NCBI RefSeq assembly: GCF_005239225.2 | Contig: NC_133302.1 | Span: forward strand, 10,015,991-10,079,990 | Reading direction: 5' to 3' | DNA length: 64,000 nucleotides | Origin: Populus alba | Lineage: Eukaryota > Streptophyta > Magnoliopsida > Malpighiales > Salicaceae | Shown here: positions 47,377 through 59,001 of the stretch, in pieces | Layout of the letters: each line of letters begins with the position of its first letter | Position numbering within the stretch: the first letter of the stretch is position 1 | Notes under the pieces: model-generated | What the model saw: only the letters and a program-made list of their open reading frames with translations | Told to the model about the DNA's origin: nothing | The model's database searches: none | Program-made: the position numbers and the translations under genes

Positions 47377-50300
47377 ACCCCTCAAGTTGAACCGACCACA
47401 TAAAGCTTGGACTACAAATAAGTAAAAGCAGTGTGAGGAAGTGGCTTAGTAAAAGCATCAACTAATTGGTCTTTGAAGGATATAAAGTGAATTTATATCT
47501 CCTTTTTAGCCACTCTATCATGAACAAAATGATAATCAACCTCAACATGCTTTGTAAGTGTATGAAAGATTGGATTAACAGATAGATACGTAGTACCTAA
47601 GTTATCGCACCAAATGGTGGTAACAAAACTGAGCGAGCAGCAATGCATTGCTTGCCAAATTTCCATGAAATGAGAGTGGTGCCGAGAAAGATAATATAGC
47701 CACTAGTAGACTTCTGATCATCGATGCTCCCCGCTCAATTAACATCAGTAAAACCATAAAGTGATAACAAGGAACCATGAGTAAGGTGAAGACCAAAGGA
47801 AGACATACTTTTCAAGTATCGTAGTATATGTTTGACATTAGCCCAATAACTCTTAGTAGGAGTATGCATAAACTAACAAACCTTATTGATAACATAATAT
47901 ATGTCTGATCTAGTAAATATGAGATACTGAAAAGCACAAATAATTTATCAAAAATGAGTAGGGTTTGAGAATGGCTCACTAGTCTGTAGGTCACTTTTGA
48001 AGGAAGACGTTGGTGTATCAATAGGTTTGCACGATGACATAACACCACGACTCAAGATATTAAAAGCATATTTGTGTTGACTAAGCATGAGATCCATACT
48101 GGTAGGAGTGACCTCAATCCCTAAAAAATAGTGAGCATTACCTAGATCTCGGAGTTTGAATTATGAACTCAACAGGATAATAAAGCATTGAATCAAAGTA
48201 AAGTTACTACCAATAAGCAGAATGTCATCCACATAGACAAGCAAATAACATATATCATGATTCACATTTAAAATGAATAAGGAGGTATCAACCTTGGAAA
48301 TGTGGAAGCCAACCGATATAAAAAGTCACTCAGTTGTTTGTACCAAGCCCATAAGACTTGTTTTAAACCATAAAAGGACTTGTAAAGGCAACAAACATGA
48401 GTTGGCAAGGTAGGGTTGACAAACCTCGTGGGTTGTTGTATATAAACAACCTCCTAAAGTGAACCATTGAAAAATGCATTATAAATATCAAGTTGTCAAA
48501 TCTGCCAATGGTTAGATACGGTAATGGCGAGGACTAGGTGAATAGTTGTCAATTTAACAATAGGACTAAAGGTTTCTAAGTAGTCGATACCTTTATATTG
48601 AGTGAACCCTTGCGCAACCAAACATGCCTTATAACGTTCAACAATACCATTAGCTCGACACTTGATTTTATAAACCCAATGACAATCAACAACATTCATA
48701 GAAGGCTCAAATGAAACTAAGGACCCAATACCATTGGCATGTAAAGCTGTAATCTCAGATCTCACACCATAATGTTAACACAAAAAAACAATTAACTTCT
48801 TTAAAATTCAAAGGTTCGTGAGTAGAGGAACATGTTACCCATGAGTTGGGAGGCAGCATAAAGGAAGAAGCTGATCTTAAGTTGACAGACTTATGTTGTT
48901 GAGGACACAACACCATAGGGTGCTGTTGGGAAACCACTAGAGCAAGAGAGTTAAAAGAACTGATGGACATATGCTGCTGTGGAAAGGAGTAGCTGGAAAG
49001 ATCAATACAGAGATCTGAGCTCGTCGATGACTGAGCAAGGACCTTTGAAGGAGAGACAGGGCCTAATAGTGAAGCTAGGGGGCAACAAAAGGAGGAGAAT
49101 TAGATGTTGTGATGTCCAGAGCAGTAAAACTTCAACCTATATAATGATCAATAGACATAGTTGCAATTAGTGGTAAGGGGTTGAGGTGTGTGTAGGGAGG
49201 ATTGGTGTTTCGAGTAGGTTTTTCGATGGTAAGTATGTTAAAGTAGGAAGGTGTGAGATAGGGGTCGACAATAGGTTACAGTTGGTTATGGAAAAAAATA
49301 TGATCATACTTAAGAAATGGAAATGATTGTTCATGAAAGCGAACATGATGAGATATGTAAATATGATTAGAAGGCAAGTCAAGACAACGATAACCTAGAT
49401 AATATGAACTATAACCTAGAAACACACGAGGAGTAGAATGATAGTCTAACTTATGAGTATTATATAGTTAAAGAAATGAAAAGCAAAGACATTTAAAAGT
49501 ATGTAGGAAACTATAATGTGGTGGTTGATGAAATAGACATTCAAACGAAGATTTGTTTTGTAAGACCGATGTCGGTGTATGATTAATAAGTGACCAAGTA
49601 GTGTATGTAAATCCTGAGAAAAAAAAAATCAAGGCTGGATTAAATTAAAGAAAATAAACTAAACTAAAAAGAAGTGGGGGAAAAACGAATACACTTAAAG
49701 AAAATGTGGCCTAAATGCAAATAAGAATTATTATAGAGCATAAGTACTCCTCTTCTCACCAAAAACAAATCTGCAGATAACGTAAAGAAAGAAAAGAGGG
49801 ACTTTTTATATTCATTTTTACAAATCAAGAGAGAAACACCAAAATTCAAAAACCCATCCAAGATTAAGGGTTATAGGTAAAATAAACACTAGTGAAAAAG
49901 GGATTAACAAGAAGAGAATAGGGGAGGGCCGGCTGTCATTAGTAAGAAAAAGAGGGATCAAAACTTTGATTCGTACCGGGTAAGGTATTCTAAACCTGCT
50001 CTTATGAGTCATTTCAAGTTGATGCCTGAATGTTAATTTATAGATTTGAGTTCTTAGACTTGAATTGAGGAAAAAGTATGAGTTGCTAAATTAAAGAACT
50101 TTATGTGTTGTTTGTAAATGGAAAGGTTGACGAATATGGACATTTTCGTCTCTTAACTTTCAGAGAGATTTCAGGTAGGAGGATGAAAGAATTAGGATCA
50201 AGTTCCTCATAAAAATTATAGTTTTGAGTGTTGGCTAACTAATGAAATTAGTCTTGCTCAATTTGGAGTTATAAAACTCCAGCTATGGGTCACCAATTGA

Positions 50301-50497
50301 GACTGGGTCATGACAGGCCCTATAAAGTAGGTCTAGTTCGTTGATGAGAAATTTTGATTGTCTTAGAGGCAGAATTGGGTTCTCCTTCTTGCAGAGAATT
50401 TGTAGCCTCATGTCTTAGCTTTCCAACAAGACTAATCTCGCTTGAATTGGAGTTCTATAACTCTAAATATAGTTAAAAATCTGAGGAGACGTCAGAG

Positions 50498-50600
50498 AGT
50501 AACAGTTCAATGTCTAGACAGTAACAGCTCAAAAACAAGACAGTAACAGTTCAAAAACAAGACAGTAACAGTTCAATGTCTAGACAGTAATAGTTCGGGA
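50498..50600. repeat. 22-base tandem repeat, about 4.5 units
   Basis: Units AGTAACAGTTCAATGTCTAG+AC or AGTAACAGTTCAAAAACAAG+AC start at 50498, 50520, 50542, 50564 and 50586. The two unit types are arranged A-B-B-A. Confidence 0.9.
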
Positions 50601-51020
50601 TTTAAGCAGAAATAATTCCTATATATATATATATGAATGATAACTGCGGTTGGACAAAGAATGACAATATTAATGGGTGAAATGAGAAAAATGTAAAATA
50701 TTAAGAAATGACTGAAAGAAAGACTTATTGGTTGTTGATATGTTTATAATAAAACATATCCCTGAGTGAGGAGAATTTATGACATAAACCTGTGAATTGC
50801 AGTAGGGACTACAAATGTGGTGCAACAACAGCAAGGGAGCATAAGTATAGCTTATATTTTAGGCAGGTGAATCGCACCTATACTTCCAAGTTAATTCCAT
50901 AATTTATTTATATTACCGATGTGAAATGTGAATTATTGAATGTATGTGTATTCAAGGTGAAAAGTTGTTATGTGAATTACCAAATGATGAAAATATGAGA
51001 AGTGCGATTTGAGGCGTAAA

Positions 51021-51188
51021 CTAGCATACATTTAGTGTATGTTAGGATCCTAGGTAAGGGGATCGCCACAATTAGACTAGCATACATTTAGTGTATGTTA
51101 GGATCCCGGGTAAAGGGATTACCATGTATTGGCTAGCATACATTTAGTGTATGTTAGGATCCCGGGTAAGGGGATTACTTTGCATCGA
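51021..51188. repeat. 56-base tandem repeat, three units, each with a hairpin
   Basis: Units start at 51021, 51077 and 51133 with exact 56-base spacing. Each holds CATACATTTAGTGTATG (6-base stem, 5-base loop) followed by TTAGGATCC.GGGTAA.GGGAT. The last two units are most alike. Confidence 0.92.
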
Positions 51189-52992
51189 CTCATATAGGGT
51201 GATGATGATGATACCAGTGAAATTGGTATCAATAATGTGATAAGCAAAAATAATCATGTTTGATCTCATAAGGTCTGGAATGAAGGTTGAAAGTGGTAGA
51301 GGGAACAATTATTAATAGTTAGATAAGAAAGGGATTCTAATAAAAACTAAAAGGGAGAAGTGAATGAACTATGAATGCATTTTACCCTGTTGAAATTGTT
51401 AAATATTCATGTTGTTATATTTATTGTAATATTCACCTTTCAACAATATGTATTTTGTTTCAGAATCATCGCATGCATAACAAGAGTAGATCCTAGTTTT
51501 TGTTCCCTTCTTATTATCTAGGTTCTAGGGAGTATACCCTTGTGTTTTGTAAACATGAAAATGTTTGTATAGCTTAATTTGTATAATTAATGTTTAAACT
51601 TGATTGAATGAAATTAACCATGTAGTTCATATAACCATACTTCATGCCTATGTAATTATATTTATTTATTTTCATCCATCCATAATGATATTTTGTTATA
51701 TAATGCATATCATAAATATTGTGGTTGATAGGTGTAAGTATAAGTGTGGAAACCCATAATGATTAGGTCGGGAATTAAGTTATGAGATGTGAGCGATTAA
51801 AAGTGTAAATAGATTTCATGTCAATAACTTGGGACCTTTCAGTATAGGGGGGCTCCGTTGAAATTCTAGTAGATTTTAATACGAAGACCATGAATATATA
51901 TATATATATATATATATATACAAAAAAAAATTTGTTTTTTTTATTGACATGAGATTGTCGTTTTATTCCGGAATGGGGGATGTTACAATGTAAGACCAGT
52001 TTCGACAATATAATAGTTACGACGCTCAACAATACCATTTTGTTCATGTATATGTGGGCATATGATGTGATGATGAATACCAACAGTTTTGAAGAAGGAA
52101 TTTAATTTATGATATTCACCATCCTAGTCAGTTTGAACCGATTTTATTTTGCAAGAACTGTTGTTCAACCAAGACTTAAAATTGATGAAACATGTTAAAC
52201 ACATCAGATTTTACACTAAGAGGATAAAATCAAATAAATTTTGTGTGGGCATCCACAAAGATCATAAAGTAACTGAAACCATCAGAACATAAAATAGGAG
52301 CAGGGCCCTAAACATCACTAAAAATAAGTTCAAGAAGAGCAGTTGTTTTGCCACCTGTAGATCCTAATGACAGACGTAATGATTTTCCTAGCGAACATGT
52401 TAGACACTGAAAATTTAAAGGATGAGACGTATAAGTGACCTTTTTATTTGACGATAAGAAACTCGAAACCCAAGAGCTTGGGTGACCGAGTTAACGATGT
52501 CAAACATCAGCAAAAATAGATAAACTAACAAGCAAAAAAGCTTGGGGCATAAACATGGTAGAAGACTCTAAAAAGATGTAAAAGTCATCTTTACTCTAAC
52601 TAGAAAGCAGAACCTCCTTGGTTATGAGATATTTAACATATAAAATAGAAGAGTGAAATTAAAAAAAAGACGTAGTTTTCACGACAAAATTGTTAAACAA
52701 ATAAGAGTGAAAGATGAAAATGTCTCGCGGGTTTTCTTGTTTTTGTGATATTTTGAGAGTTGAATAATTTTGAACATTGCTTTTTATTCAGTATAGTCTG
52801 TTCAACTCCTCCATTCATATCAGATCATTGGAATATAATGGTAACTTTATCAATTTCAAGATGTAATGTTTAATTTATGAAAGAACATAAACAAATAAAA
52901 AAACAAACAAACTACAAAAGATTTAATGTAATTAATAATAATAAAAAAAAACAAGTTAATTCATCACCCAACTAACAAAATAACAATCCCCC

Positions 52993-53126
52993 TTCGAACC
53001 TTGTAATTGCTAATATGATGGCTACTGAAAGCTTATATGGTCATTACTTTCAAGACTCGTGGAATTAGTTGAGGTACGTACAAACTGACCCGAATACCAA
53101 TGTTAATTCAAAAAACAATAATAAAA
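52993..53126 (+). mobile_element. SINE, 5' truncated, with target-site duplication
   Basis: Contains CATTACTTTCAAGACTCGTG and GAATTAGTTGAGGTACG, ends in an A/T-rich tail. AAAATAACAATCCCCC flanks it exactly on both sides (52977-52992 and 53127-53142), a 16-base target duplication as produced by LINE-driven retroposition. Confidence 0.85.
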
Positions 53127-53329
53127 AAAATAACAATCCCCCAACACAATTGAAAAAAAGAAAGAAAGAAAAAGTTGAAAGTGACTAATCAAGAATTTAT
53201 TGAAATTTCTCCCTCCAAAAAACCTCCCAAAAATTGTTCGTGCAATTCTATTGTAAGTGGCTTTTTTGTATTTGGCTTTTCCACAAAACACTCGAACTTC
53301 TTCTGCACTGAAGGGTCCGCATATTTTAT

Positions 53330-54310
53330 ATATTTTTTAATTGTTAGTTATTTTTTTATTTTAAAAAATTATTTTTTATTTTTTTATTTTATATTAATTT
53401 TTTTAAAATTTTTTAATAATTTTAATATATTAATATCAAAAATACTTTTTATAAAAAAAATATTTTAATATATTTTAAACATAAAAAAATATATATTTTT
53501 AAAAAATCCCCACCTAACTTCCAAATACCTCGTATTCTTTCAACTCAGAAAAGCAAAGGAGTGGCAAGTTCCATTATTGTCCACATGATTTATTTGACTG
53601 ATCATGGCTTCCCTTTTCAGCCAATGGGGGGTCCTCCCACTTTCTTTCCTATCGGGGACATGCATGATTCCTTTCTATTGTGGGTCCAGCAACACTATGC
53701 TGTTTCATTGTCCTTCTTTAACCACAAGAACATTTGAGAAATTACGGTTTTTATATTTAAAAACTATTTTTTATTTTAAATTAATATTTTTTTTAATATT
53801 TTCAGATCATTATTTTAATATAATAATACCAAAATTAATTTTTTTAAAATTTTTTTTTTAATATATTTTCAAATAAAAACTATTATAAAAAATATTTTAA
53901 AAAATAATTATTATTACACTTCAAACACAAATACTTTAAAAAATAATCATCATTATTATCGCACAAAGTTCACATAACTTTAATAACTTGTGACGATTAG
54001 AAATCATGACTAATGCAACATAAATAAATTTGAAGTTGATATCTAATGTAATCGGATGATAAGTTGTAAATTTGATGGTGTTTAAGTTTATTTATGGTGG
54101 TGTTTAAGAGTGTAATAATAACAATTGTTTTTTAAAATAATTTTTATTTTAAAATGTATTAAAATAAATTTTTATTTTTATTTTTTAAAAAATATTTTTA
54201 ATATTAACACATTAAAACGATTTGAAAATATAAAAAAAATAATTTAAAGTAACAAAAAATAAAACATTTTAATTTTTTTTCAAAAATGTATATTTTTGTA
54301 ATCCAAAAAC
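53330..54310. repeat. Three copies of the AT-rich dispersed element
   Basis: Copies at about 53330-53490, 53745-53955 and 54110-54310. 53500-53740 between the first two has higher GC and no ORF that looks real; 53956-54110 is unassigned. Confidence 0.55.
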
Positions 54311-54526
54311 AAAAGGATCTTATTGTGCCCCCAAAAATGCAATGCTCTCGGGCATCATTATTAAGAAAAAAAAATTCACTAATAAAGTATTGTTATTCAG
54401 ATTTTAAATGTCCTGAGAGATATTCAGAATTCTCATTATTTCTCTAAATTTCAACTGAGAATGATGTAAGAAAATATATTTTTAAAACCAGAAAAAAAAA
54501 AAAAAAGGAGTTTCAATTGAGAATTA
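54311..54526. repeat. Local duplication unit A, left part (host flank of the copia insertion)
   Basis: Matches 59448-59500 and 59878-60046: shared GGATCTTATTGTGCCCCC, ATTCACTAATAAAGTAT, CTGAGAGATATTCAGAAT and GGAGTTTCAATTGAGAAT. It continues on the other side of the copia element at 59314. Confidence 0.9.
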
Positions 54527-54802
54527 TAACAAGCCTTACACTGCACTGTAATTGTAAAATGAATCACACTTTTCCATTCAATAACTTGTAATCTTTATAC
54601 AGTCCTAAGAGCTTAATTGCAGGAATTCAAATGTTTGTAACTGACTAATATTGATTACAGGAATTCAAATGTGTAACTGACTAATATTTACATACATAAT
54701 TAATAGCAATATCTTCAGGAATAACCGACTGATTCTGCAGTTATGAAGAGCACACAATCTGGCATTTCTTCTGGTGACAGCTACGCATCAGTATCCTTGA
54801 TA
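54527..54802 (-). repeat. 3' LTR of the intact copia element (276 bp)
   Basis: TAACAAGCCTTACACTGCAC...CCTTGATA. Contains two copies of a ~36-base unit (GGAATTCAAATGTxTAACTG, 54620-54692). The ORF stop lies 20 bases inside it. Confidence 0.92.
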
Positions 54803-57800
54803 CGCCCCCGCAAGAACGGGCTACCATCAGATAGACCGATCTTGTTACGTAAGAATTCTGTTCGTTGCCTAGAGAGGGGCTTGGTGAGCAGATCAGCTAG
54901 TTGATCAGAGGTGTGGACATGATGAACAGCAAGAACATTCTTCGCAACCAAATCACGGACAAAGTGAAGGTCAATCTGTATATGTTTCATCCTAGAATGC
55001 TGAACAGGATTAAAACTCAGTTGTGTTGCACTCAAATTGCCACATAACAAGAGTGGTGGTTGAGAAAGAGTGAACTGCAGCTCTTGAAGCAAGGATAACA
55101 GCCACACGGATTCAACTGCAGCCATTGCCAAAGCTCGATACTCTGCTTCAGTAGACGATCGGGCAATGGCACGCTGCTTTTTAGAACTCCAGGAAATGGG
55201 TGTGTTGCCAAGAAATAATAGATAGGCTGACGTTGATTTTCTGTCGTCCAAACTGCCAGCCCAGTCTGCATCAGAAAAACAAGTCAGTGTTGTCTTAGAT
55301 TTGTTGCTAATAGTAACGCCATGAAAGATGGTGTTCTTCAAGTAGCGCAGCAATCTTTTTGTGGCCGTCCAGTGAGTCTGTGTGGGTTGATGCATAAATT
55401 GGGATAATTTGTTGACCGCAAAGCTGATATCAGGTCTTGTGAGAGACAGGTATTGCAAGGCTCCAATGACTTTACAGTATTCTGTAGAATCAGCAGAAGA
55501 AGAACCATCATGCAGTTGTAGAGGAGTCGATGTTGAGAGAGTAGTAGTAACATCCCTAGCACCTTCCATACTGGTTTTGGCAAGTAAATCACGGATGTAT
55601 TTATGCTGAATCAGAAATAACCCAGCTGCAGTAGGGATAACCTCAACACCAAGAAAAAAATGCAGTGATCCCAAGTCCTTGATAGAAACTTTTGTTCCAA
55701 GATGATCAATAATACTTGCAACAAAAACTGAATCACTGCCTGTGGTAATTAAATCATCAACATATACTAAACAGTAGGCAAGAGTGGCACCAACATGATA
55801 CACAAACAAAGAGGAATCAGATTTAGAATTGATAAAACCGAACTCTGTTAATGCATTTTTAAGAGCAGAATACCAAGCACGAGGTGCTTGTTTCAGACCA
55901 TAAATGGCCTTAGTAAGACTGCAAACATAGTCAGGATAGTCTGGATTTCGGAAACCTGGCGGTTGCTGCATATACACTCTGTCAGTGAGATGCCCATGAA
56001 GAAACGCATTATTAACATCTAACTGTTTCAAAGACCAACCCTGCATCACAGCAATAGCCAATACAGTTCGAATGGTGACCGATTTAACAACAGGACTAAA
56101 GGTCTCCTTATAATCCACTCCGGGTCGTTGATTGAACCCTTTAGCCACTAACCGGGCTTTAAACCGATCAACTGACCCATCAGCATGCCTTTTAACTCTA
56201 TACACCCACTTACAACCAACAGTATTACAATCGGGCGGAGGAGGAACCAATTGCCAGGTATTGTGACGCATTGAGGCAGTCAATTCTGAGGACATGGCTT
56301 CACGCCATCTAGAGTCAGCTAATGCCTGAGTAACACTTGATGGTTCTAATGAGGATGGAAGTGGATGTTTGGTAACAAGAAAGGATTTTTTGGGTTTATA
56401 GATGTCATTCATTGACCGGGTGACCATGCGATGAACTCGAGACTCAGTGGTAACAGGAATTGGAAGACTAATTTCAGACATACTAGGAGCATGCAATTCA
56501 ATTGAGGAATCTGAATTTAAAGGCAGGGGAGGAGGCGAAGTACTTACATGGTGAGAAGACGGTGCAGAGGGTGATCCATGCTCAGACACTGGTAGGTTAA
56601 CAGTACCCATATCCGGAGACTCACTGAGATCAGTAAAGGAAAGTTTTGGCAACGAGATCTGGACTGATGAGTTGTGTCCAGTAGATGAAGCAGGAGTGGA
56701 ACGGCGATGATCATCTTGATGGAAAGGAAAAGACCCCTCATGAAAAATGACGTGGCGCGAGGTGATCATTTTTTTAGTGGAAATATCAAAACATAAGTAT
56801 GCATTTTGGGAAAGACCGTAACCCATGAATGAACACGGTTTTGATTTTGGCTCAAGTTTATGCTGATTGTATGGTCGAGTTAATGGGTAACAGAGACATC
56901 CAAATTGTTTGAGTTTGAGATAATTAGGCTTTTGATTGAATAATTTTTCAAACGGAGATTGATTATTCAAGGAAGCAGTAGGCATTCGATTAATGAGATA
57001 GGCAGCAATTTGAAATGCATAAGGCCAATAAAAAAGCGGCATGTGGGCATCAGTGAGTAAAGTCAGACCAGTTTCAACAAGATGACGATGTCGCCGTTCA
57101 GACATACCATTTTGTTGAGGAGTGTGGGGAGCAGTGGTGTAGTGACCAATTCCATGAACAAAAAGATAAGTTTTTAGTGCAATGTATTCCCCACCATTAT
57201 CAGAATAAAGACTTTTAATTTTGGTGTTGAATCGATTTTCCACAAGATTACGAAATTGTGGAAAAATGGTCTGAACATTTGATTTATGAGTCATGGGATA
57301 AATCCAAATATATTTGGTATAATGGTCAACAAAAATAACATAATATTTTGAGCCATTAATCCCAATATCGTGAGATGGTCCCCAAACATCTGTATAAATC
57401 AATTCAAGTGGAGAACTGCTAGTAAATCCATGAGTGCTGAAAATCTGACGATGGGCTTTATTTTGAGAACATGAAGTGCATAATAAGGAATGACCATTTT
57501 TATTGGTAGATAAAGAAAAAGCATGAATAAGATGATTAACTAATTTGGACGATGGATGACCAAACCGTTTATGCCATCCATCGGGTGTGGTACGTTCATG
57601 AACATAGGCAACAATATTTTTCTTGGAAAGTGGTAGATGCTCCGGAAATGGGTACACGCCATCTTCACAAGCGCCTTTGAGCAGAATCGCTCCCGTGATC
57701 CGATCCTTCACCAAAAAATAAGTAGGATGAAATTCAATGGAAACATTGTTATGCTTGGTGAAATTATGAACAGAAATAAGATTTTTATGAATGGTGGGAA

Positions 57801-58932
57801 CACAAAGAGTGTCACGTAAATGAAAAGTATGATTGAACGATTTAAGAGACAAGGACCCAATGTGAGACACAAGCAAACCTGTTCCATCACCAATTACCAC
57901 CTCATCAGTACCATCATATTCAGAGTTAATCATCAGATTAGACAGATCCGTAGTCATATTGTGAGATGCTGCGGAATCAACAAGCCACTTGTGATTTTTT
58001 TGTTGAGAAGAGGCGGCACAATTTGCAGTGAAATCAGAATTTGACATTTTTGGGCATTGTTTGGTAGTATGACCCATTTGATCACACCATTGGCATTTCG
58101 GTTTGAATCTTCTGTGACCCGAATGAAATGAATTATTTCGGTGAGACCCACTTTGGTCACGAGGAGGACGAGAATTAGCTGGGGGACGCCATTTAGGTTG
58201 TCTGAAATTAGGCAAAAATTGAGAGGACTGAGGACTCCACCGATTTGAGTAATTAGCAGTGGGTACAAACGAGGGAGCAGATTGATGATCAAGACGCCGA
58301 AGATAGCTTTCATGACTAACAAGAAGATCATGTATTTCTTCAAACTTCAGAGAAGTCTCACGGGCACGAATAGAAGATGCAATTTCTCTGAATTCAATAC
58401 CCAATCCATTGAGTATGTATAAAGTTAAATCATCATCTGAGATCGGATGATCAATAACTGCTAGTTCATCAGCAATTACTTTGATGCCGTGCAGGAACTC
58501 AGTAACAGTGCGAGACCCACGAGTGCTCAAGGTTAAATCTTCTTTGAGCTGCATAACACGAGTTCTAGATTTGCCCGCATATAAACGGGCAAGTGTTGTC
58601 CAAGCTTCATGGGAGGTTTTATAGGCAGTAAGAAGAGGAGTAATGGTGGTGGAGGTGGAGGCAAGGATGGCGTGTAAGATGAGTTTGTCTTGACGAATCC
58701 AGTGGGAATTCGCAGCTTTGGATGCAGTGAAATTCAGAGCATCAATGGCAGGACATTGGTGTATACCCGTGACAAAATCAATAAGGTCATAGCCAATGAG
58801 TAAGGCTTCAAATTGAGCCCTCCACTGCGGAAAGGTGGAGGGGATGAGTTTTTCATTGATTGTTGTGGCTGCATTGATTGTGATGATGGGTGAGGTTGGT
58901 GATTCGGTGGATGATGAAGGGTGAGAGGTCAT
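54781..58932 (-). CDS. Copia gag-pol polyprotein, 1383 residues, intact
   Basis: Single frame from ATG 58932 to stop 54781. Order: UBN2-type gag (about 20-210), CCHC knuckle CQWCDQMGHTTKQC (about 279), protease WLVDSAASHNMT (about 319, with A in place of the usual G of DSG), GAG-pre-integrase GWHKRFGHPSSKL and zinc residues CTSCSQNKAH, integrase D-D-E at about 514 (YTDVWGP), 576 (YSDNGGEY) and 611 (QQNGMSERR), RT with CKWVYRVKRHADGS and CLVYVDDL (about 1058), RNase H with DADWAGSLDDRKSTSAYL and STEAEYRAL (about 1261), C-terminal DQLADLLTKPLSRQR. Gene order integrase before RT defines copia. The start is chosen because it follows the primer site by about 60 bases and begins gag. The protease A is the only unusual catalytic-region residue. 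Confidence 0.96.
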   Translation of the reverse strand: MTSHPSSSTESPTSPIITINAATTINEKLIPSTFPQWRAQFEALLIGYDLIDFVTGIHQCPAIDALNFTASKAANSHWIRQDKLILHAILASTSTTITPLLTAYKTSHEAWTTLARLYAGKSRTRVMQLKEDLTLSTRGSRTVTEFLHGIKVIADELAVIDHPISDDDLTLYILNGLGIEFREIASSIRARETSLKFEEIHDLLVSHESYLRRLDHQSAPSFVPTANYSNRWSPQSSQFLPNFRQPKWRPPANSRPPRDQSGSHRNNSFHSGHRRFKPKCQWCDQMGHTTKQCPKMSNSDFTANCAASSQQKNHKWLVDSAASHNMTTDLSNLMINSEYDGTDEVVIGDGTGLLVSHIGSLSLKSFNHTFHLRDTLCVPTIHKNLISVHNFTKHNNVSIEFHPTYFLVKDRITGAILLKGACEDGVYPFPEHLPLSKKNIVAYVHERTTPDGWHKRFGHPSSKLVNHLIHAFSLSTNKNGHSLLCTSCSQNKAHRQIFSTHGFTSSSPLELIYTDVWGPSHDIGINGSKYYVIFVDHYTKYIWIYPMTHKSNVQTIFPQFRNLVENRFNTKIKSLYSDNGGEYIALKTYLFVHGIGHYTTAPHTPQQNGMSERRHRHLVETGLTLLTDAHMPLFYWPYAFQIAAYLINRMPTASLNNQSPFEKLFNQKPNYLKLKQFGCLCYPLTRPYNQHKLEPKSKPCSFMGYGLSQNAYLCFDISTKKMITSRHVIFHEGSFPFHQDDHRRSTPASSTGHNSSVQISLPKLSFTDLSESPDMGTVNLPVSEHGSPSAPSSHHVSTSPPPLPLNSDSSIELHAPSMSEISLPIPVTTESRVHRMVTRSMNDIYKPKKSFLVTKHPLPSSLEPSSVTQALADSRWREAMSSELTASMRHNTWQLVPPPPDCNTVGCKWVYRVKRHADGSVDRFKARLVAKGFNQRPGVDYKETFSPVVKSVTIRTVLAIAVMQGWSLKQLDVNNAFLHGHLTDRVYMQQPPGFRNPDYPDYVCSLTKAIYGLKQAPRAWYSALKNALTEFGFINSKSDSSLFVYHVGATLAYCLVYVDDLITTGSDSVFVASIIDHLGTKVSIKDLGSLHFFLGVEVIPTAAGLFLIQHKYIRDLLAKTSMEGARDVTTTLSTSTPLQLHDGSSSADSTEYCKVIGALQYLSLTRPDISFAVNKLSQFMHQPTQTHWTATKRLLRYLKNTIFHGVTISNKSKTTLTCFSDADWAGSLDDRKSTSAYLLFLGNTPISWSSKKQRAIARSSTEAEYRALAMAAVESVWLLSLLQELQFTLSQPPLLLCGNLSATQLSFNPVQHSRMKHIQIDLHFVRDLVAKNVLAVHHVHTSDQLADLLTKPLSRQRTEFLRNKIGLSDGSPFLRGRIKDTDA

Positions 58933-58991
58933 GTTGCAGGAAGCAGATAAAGAAGGTAAGAAGGATGAATACTCGTTAGAGTGTTTTCAGC

Positions 58992-59001
58992 TCTGATACC
59001 A
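58992..59001 (-). other. Primer binding site of the intact copia element
   Basis: Plus strand TCTGATACCA, i.e. TGGTATCAGA on the minus strand, complementary to initiator tRNA-Met; directly abuts the 5' LTR. Confidence 0.9.

Larger units (their letters stand above)
49606..51987. mobile_element. Solo LTR (gypsy/chromovirus-like), ~2.38 kb, inside copia integrase
   Basis: Begins TGTAAATCCTGAG, ends GGGGGATGTTACA, so the termini form TGTAA..../..TTACA. Flanks GTGTA (49601-49605) and ATGTA (51988-51992) match at four of five bases. Copia integrase is recognisable directly on both sides. No coding sequence inside. It contains two tandem arrays listed separately. Orientation is uncertain, plus preferred because 'gggggatgttaca' resembles known 3' LTR ends. 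Confidence 0.8.
47205..52730 (-). mobile_element. Decayed Ty1/copia element, 5' truncated, hosting a solo LTR
   Basis: From right to left on the minus strand: GAG-pre-integrase (LGHPSSRVSYRQIK, about 52490), integrase (SDVXGPAP.LCSDGF, FVDAHTKFIW near 52240, PHIHEQNGIVERR and VETGLT near 52020), interruption by the LTR at 49606-51987, integrase continuation (SLINHTPTSVL, LDYHSTPRVFLGYSSYYLGY near 49430), RT (HWVYKIKCRANGIVERYKA, LVYVDDILLIGSN near 48230), RNase H (GFTDVN-stop-AGSIDDQKS, 47730) and the C-terminal KHVEVDYHFV segment (near 47540). Many stops and frameshifts; non-functional. A polypurine tract (AACTTGAGGGG) abuts the 3' LTR at 47205-47376. No 5' LTR was found. Confidence 0.88.

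Noticed and set aside
53175..53468. 97-codon ORF
   Set aside because: Low-complexity phenylalanine/isoleucine translation of an AT-rich element copy.
55032..58343. Minus and plus ORFs overlapping the copia polyprotein
   Set aside because: Out-of-frame shadows of the 1383-codon frame.
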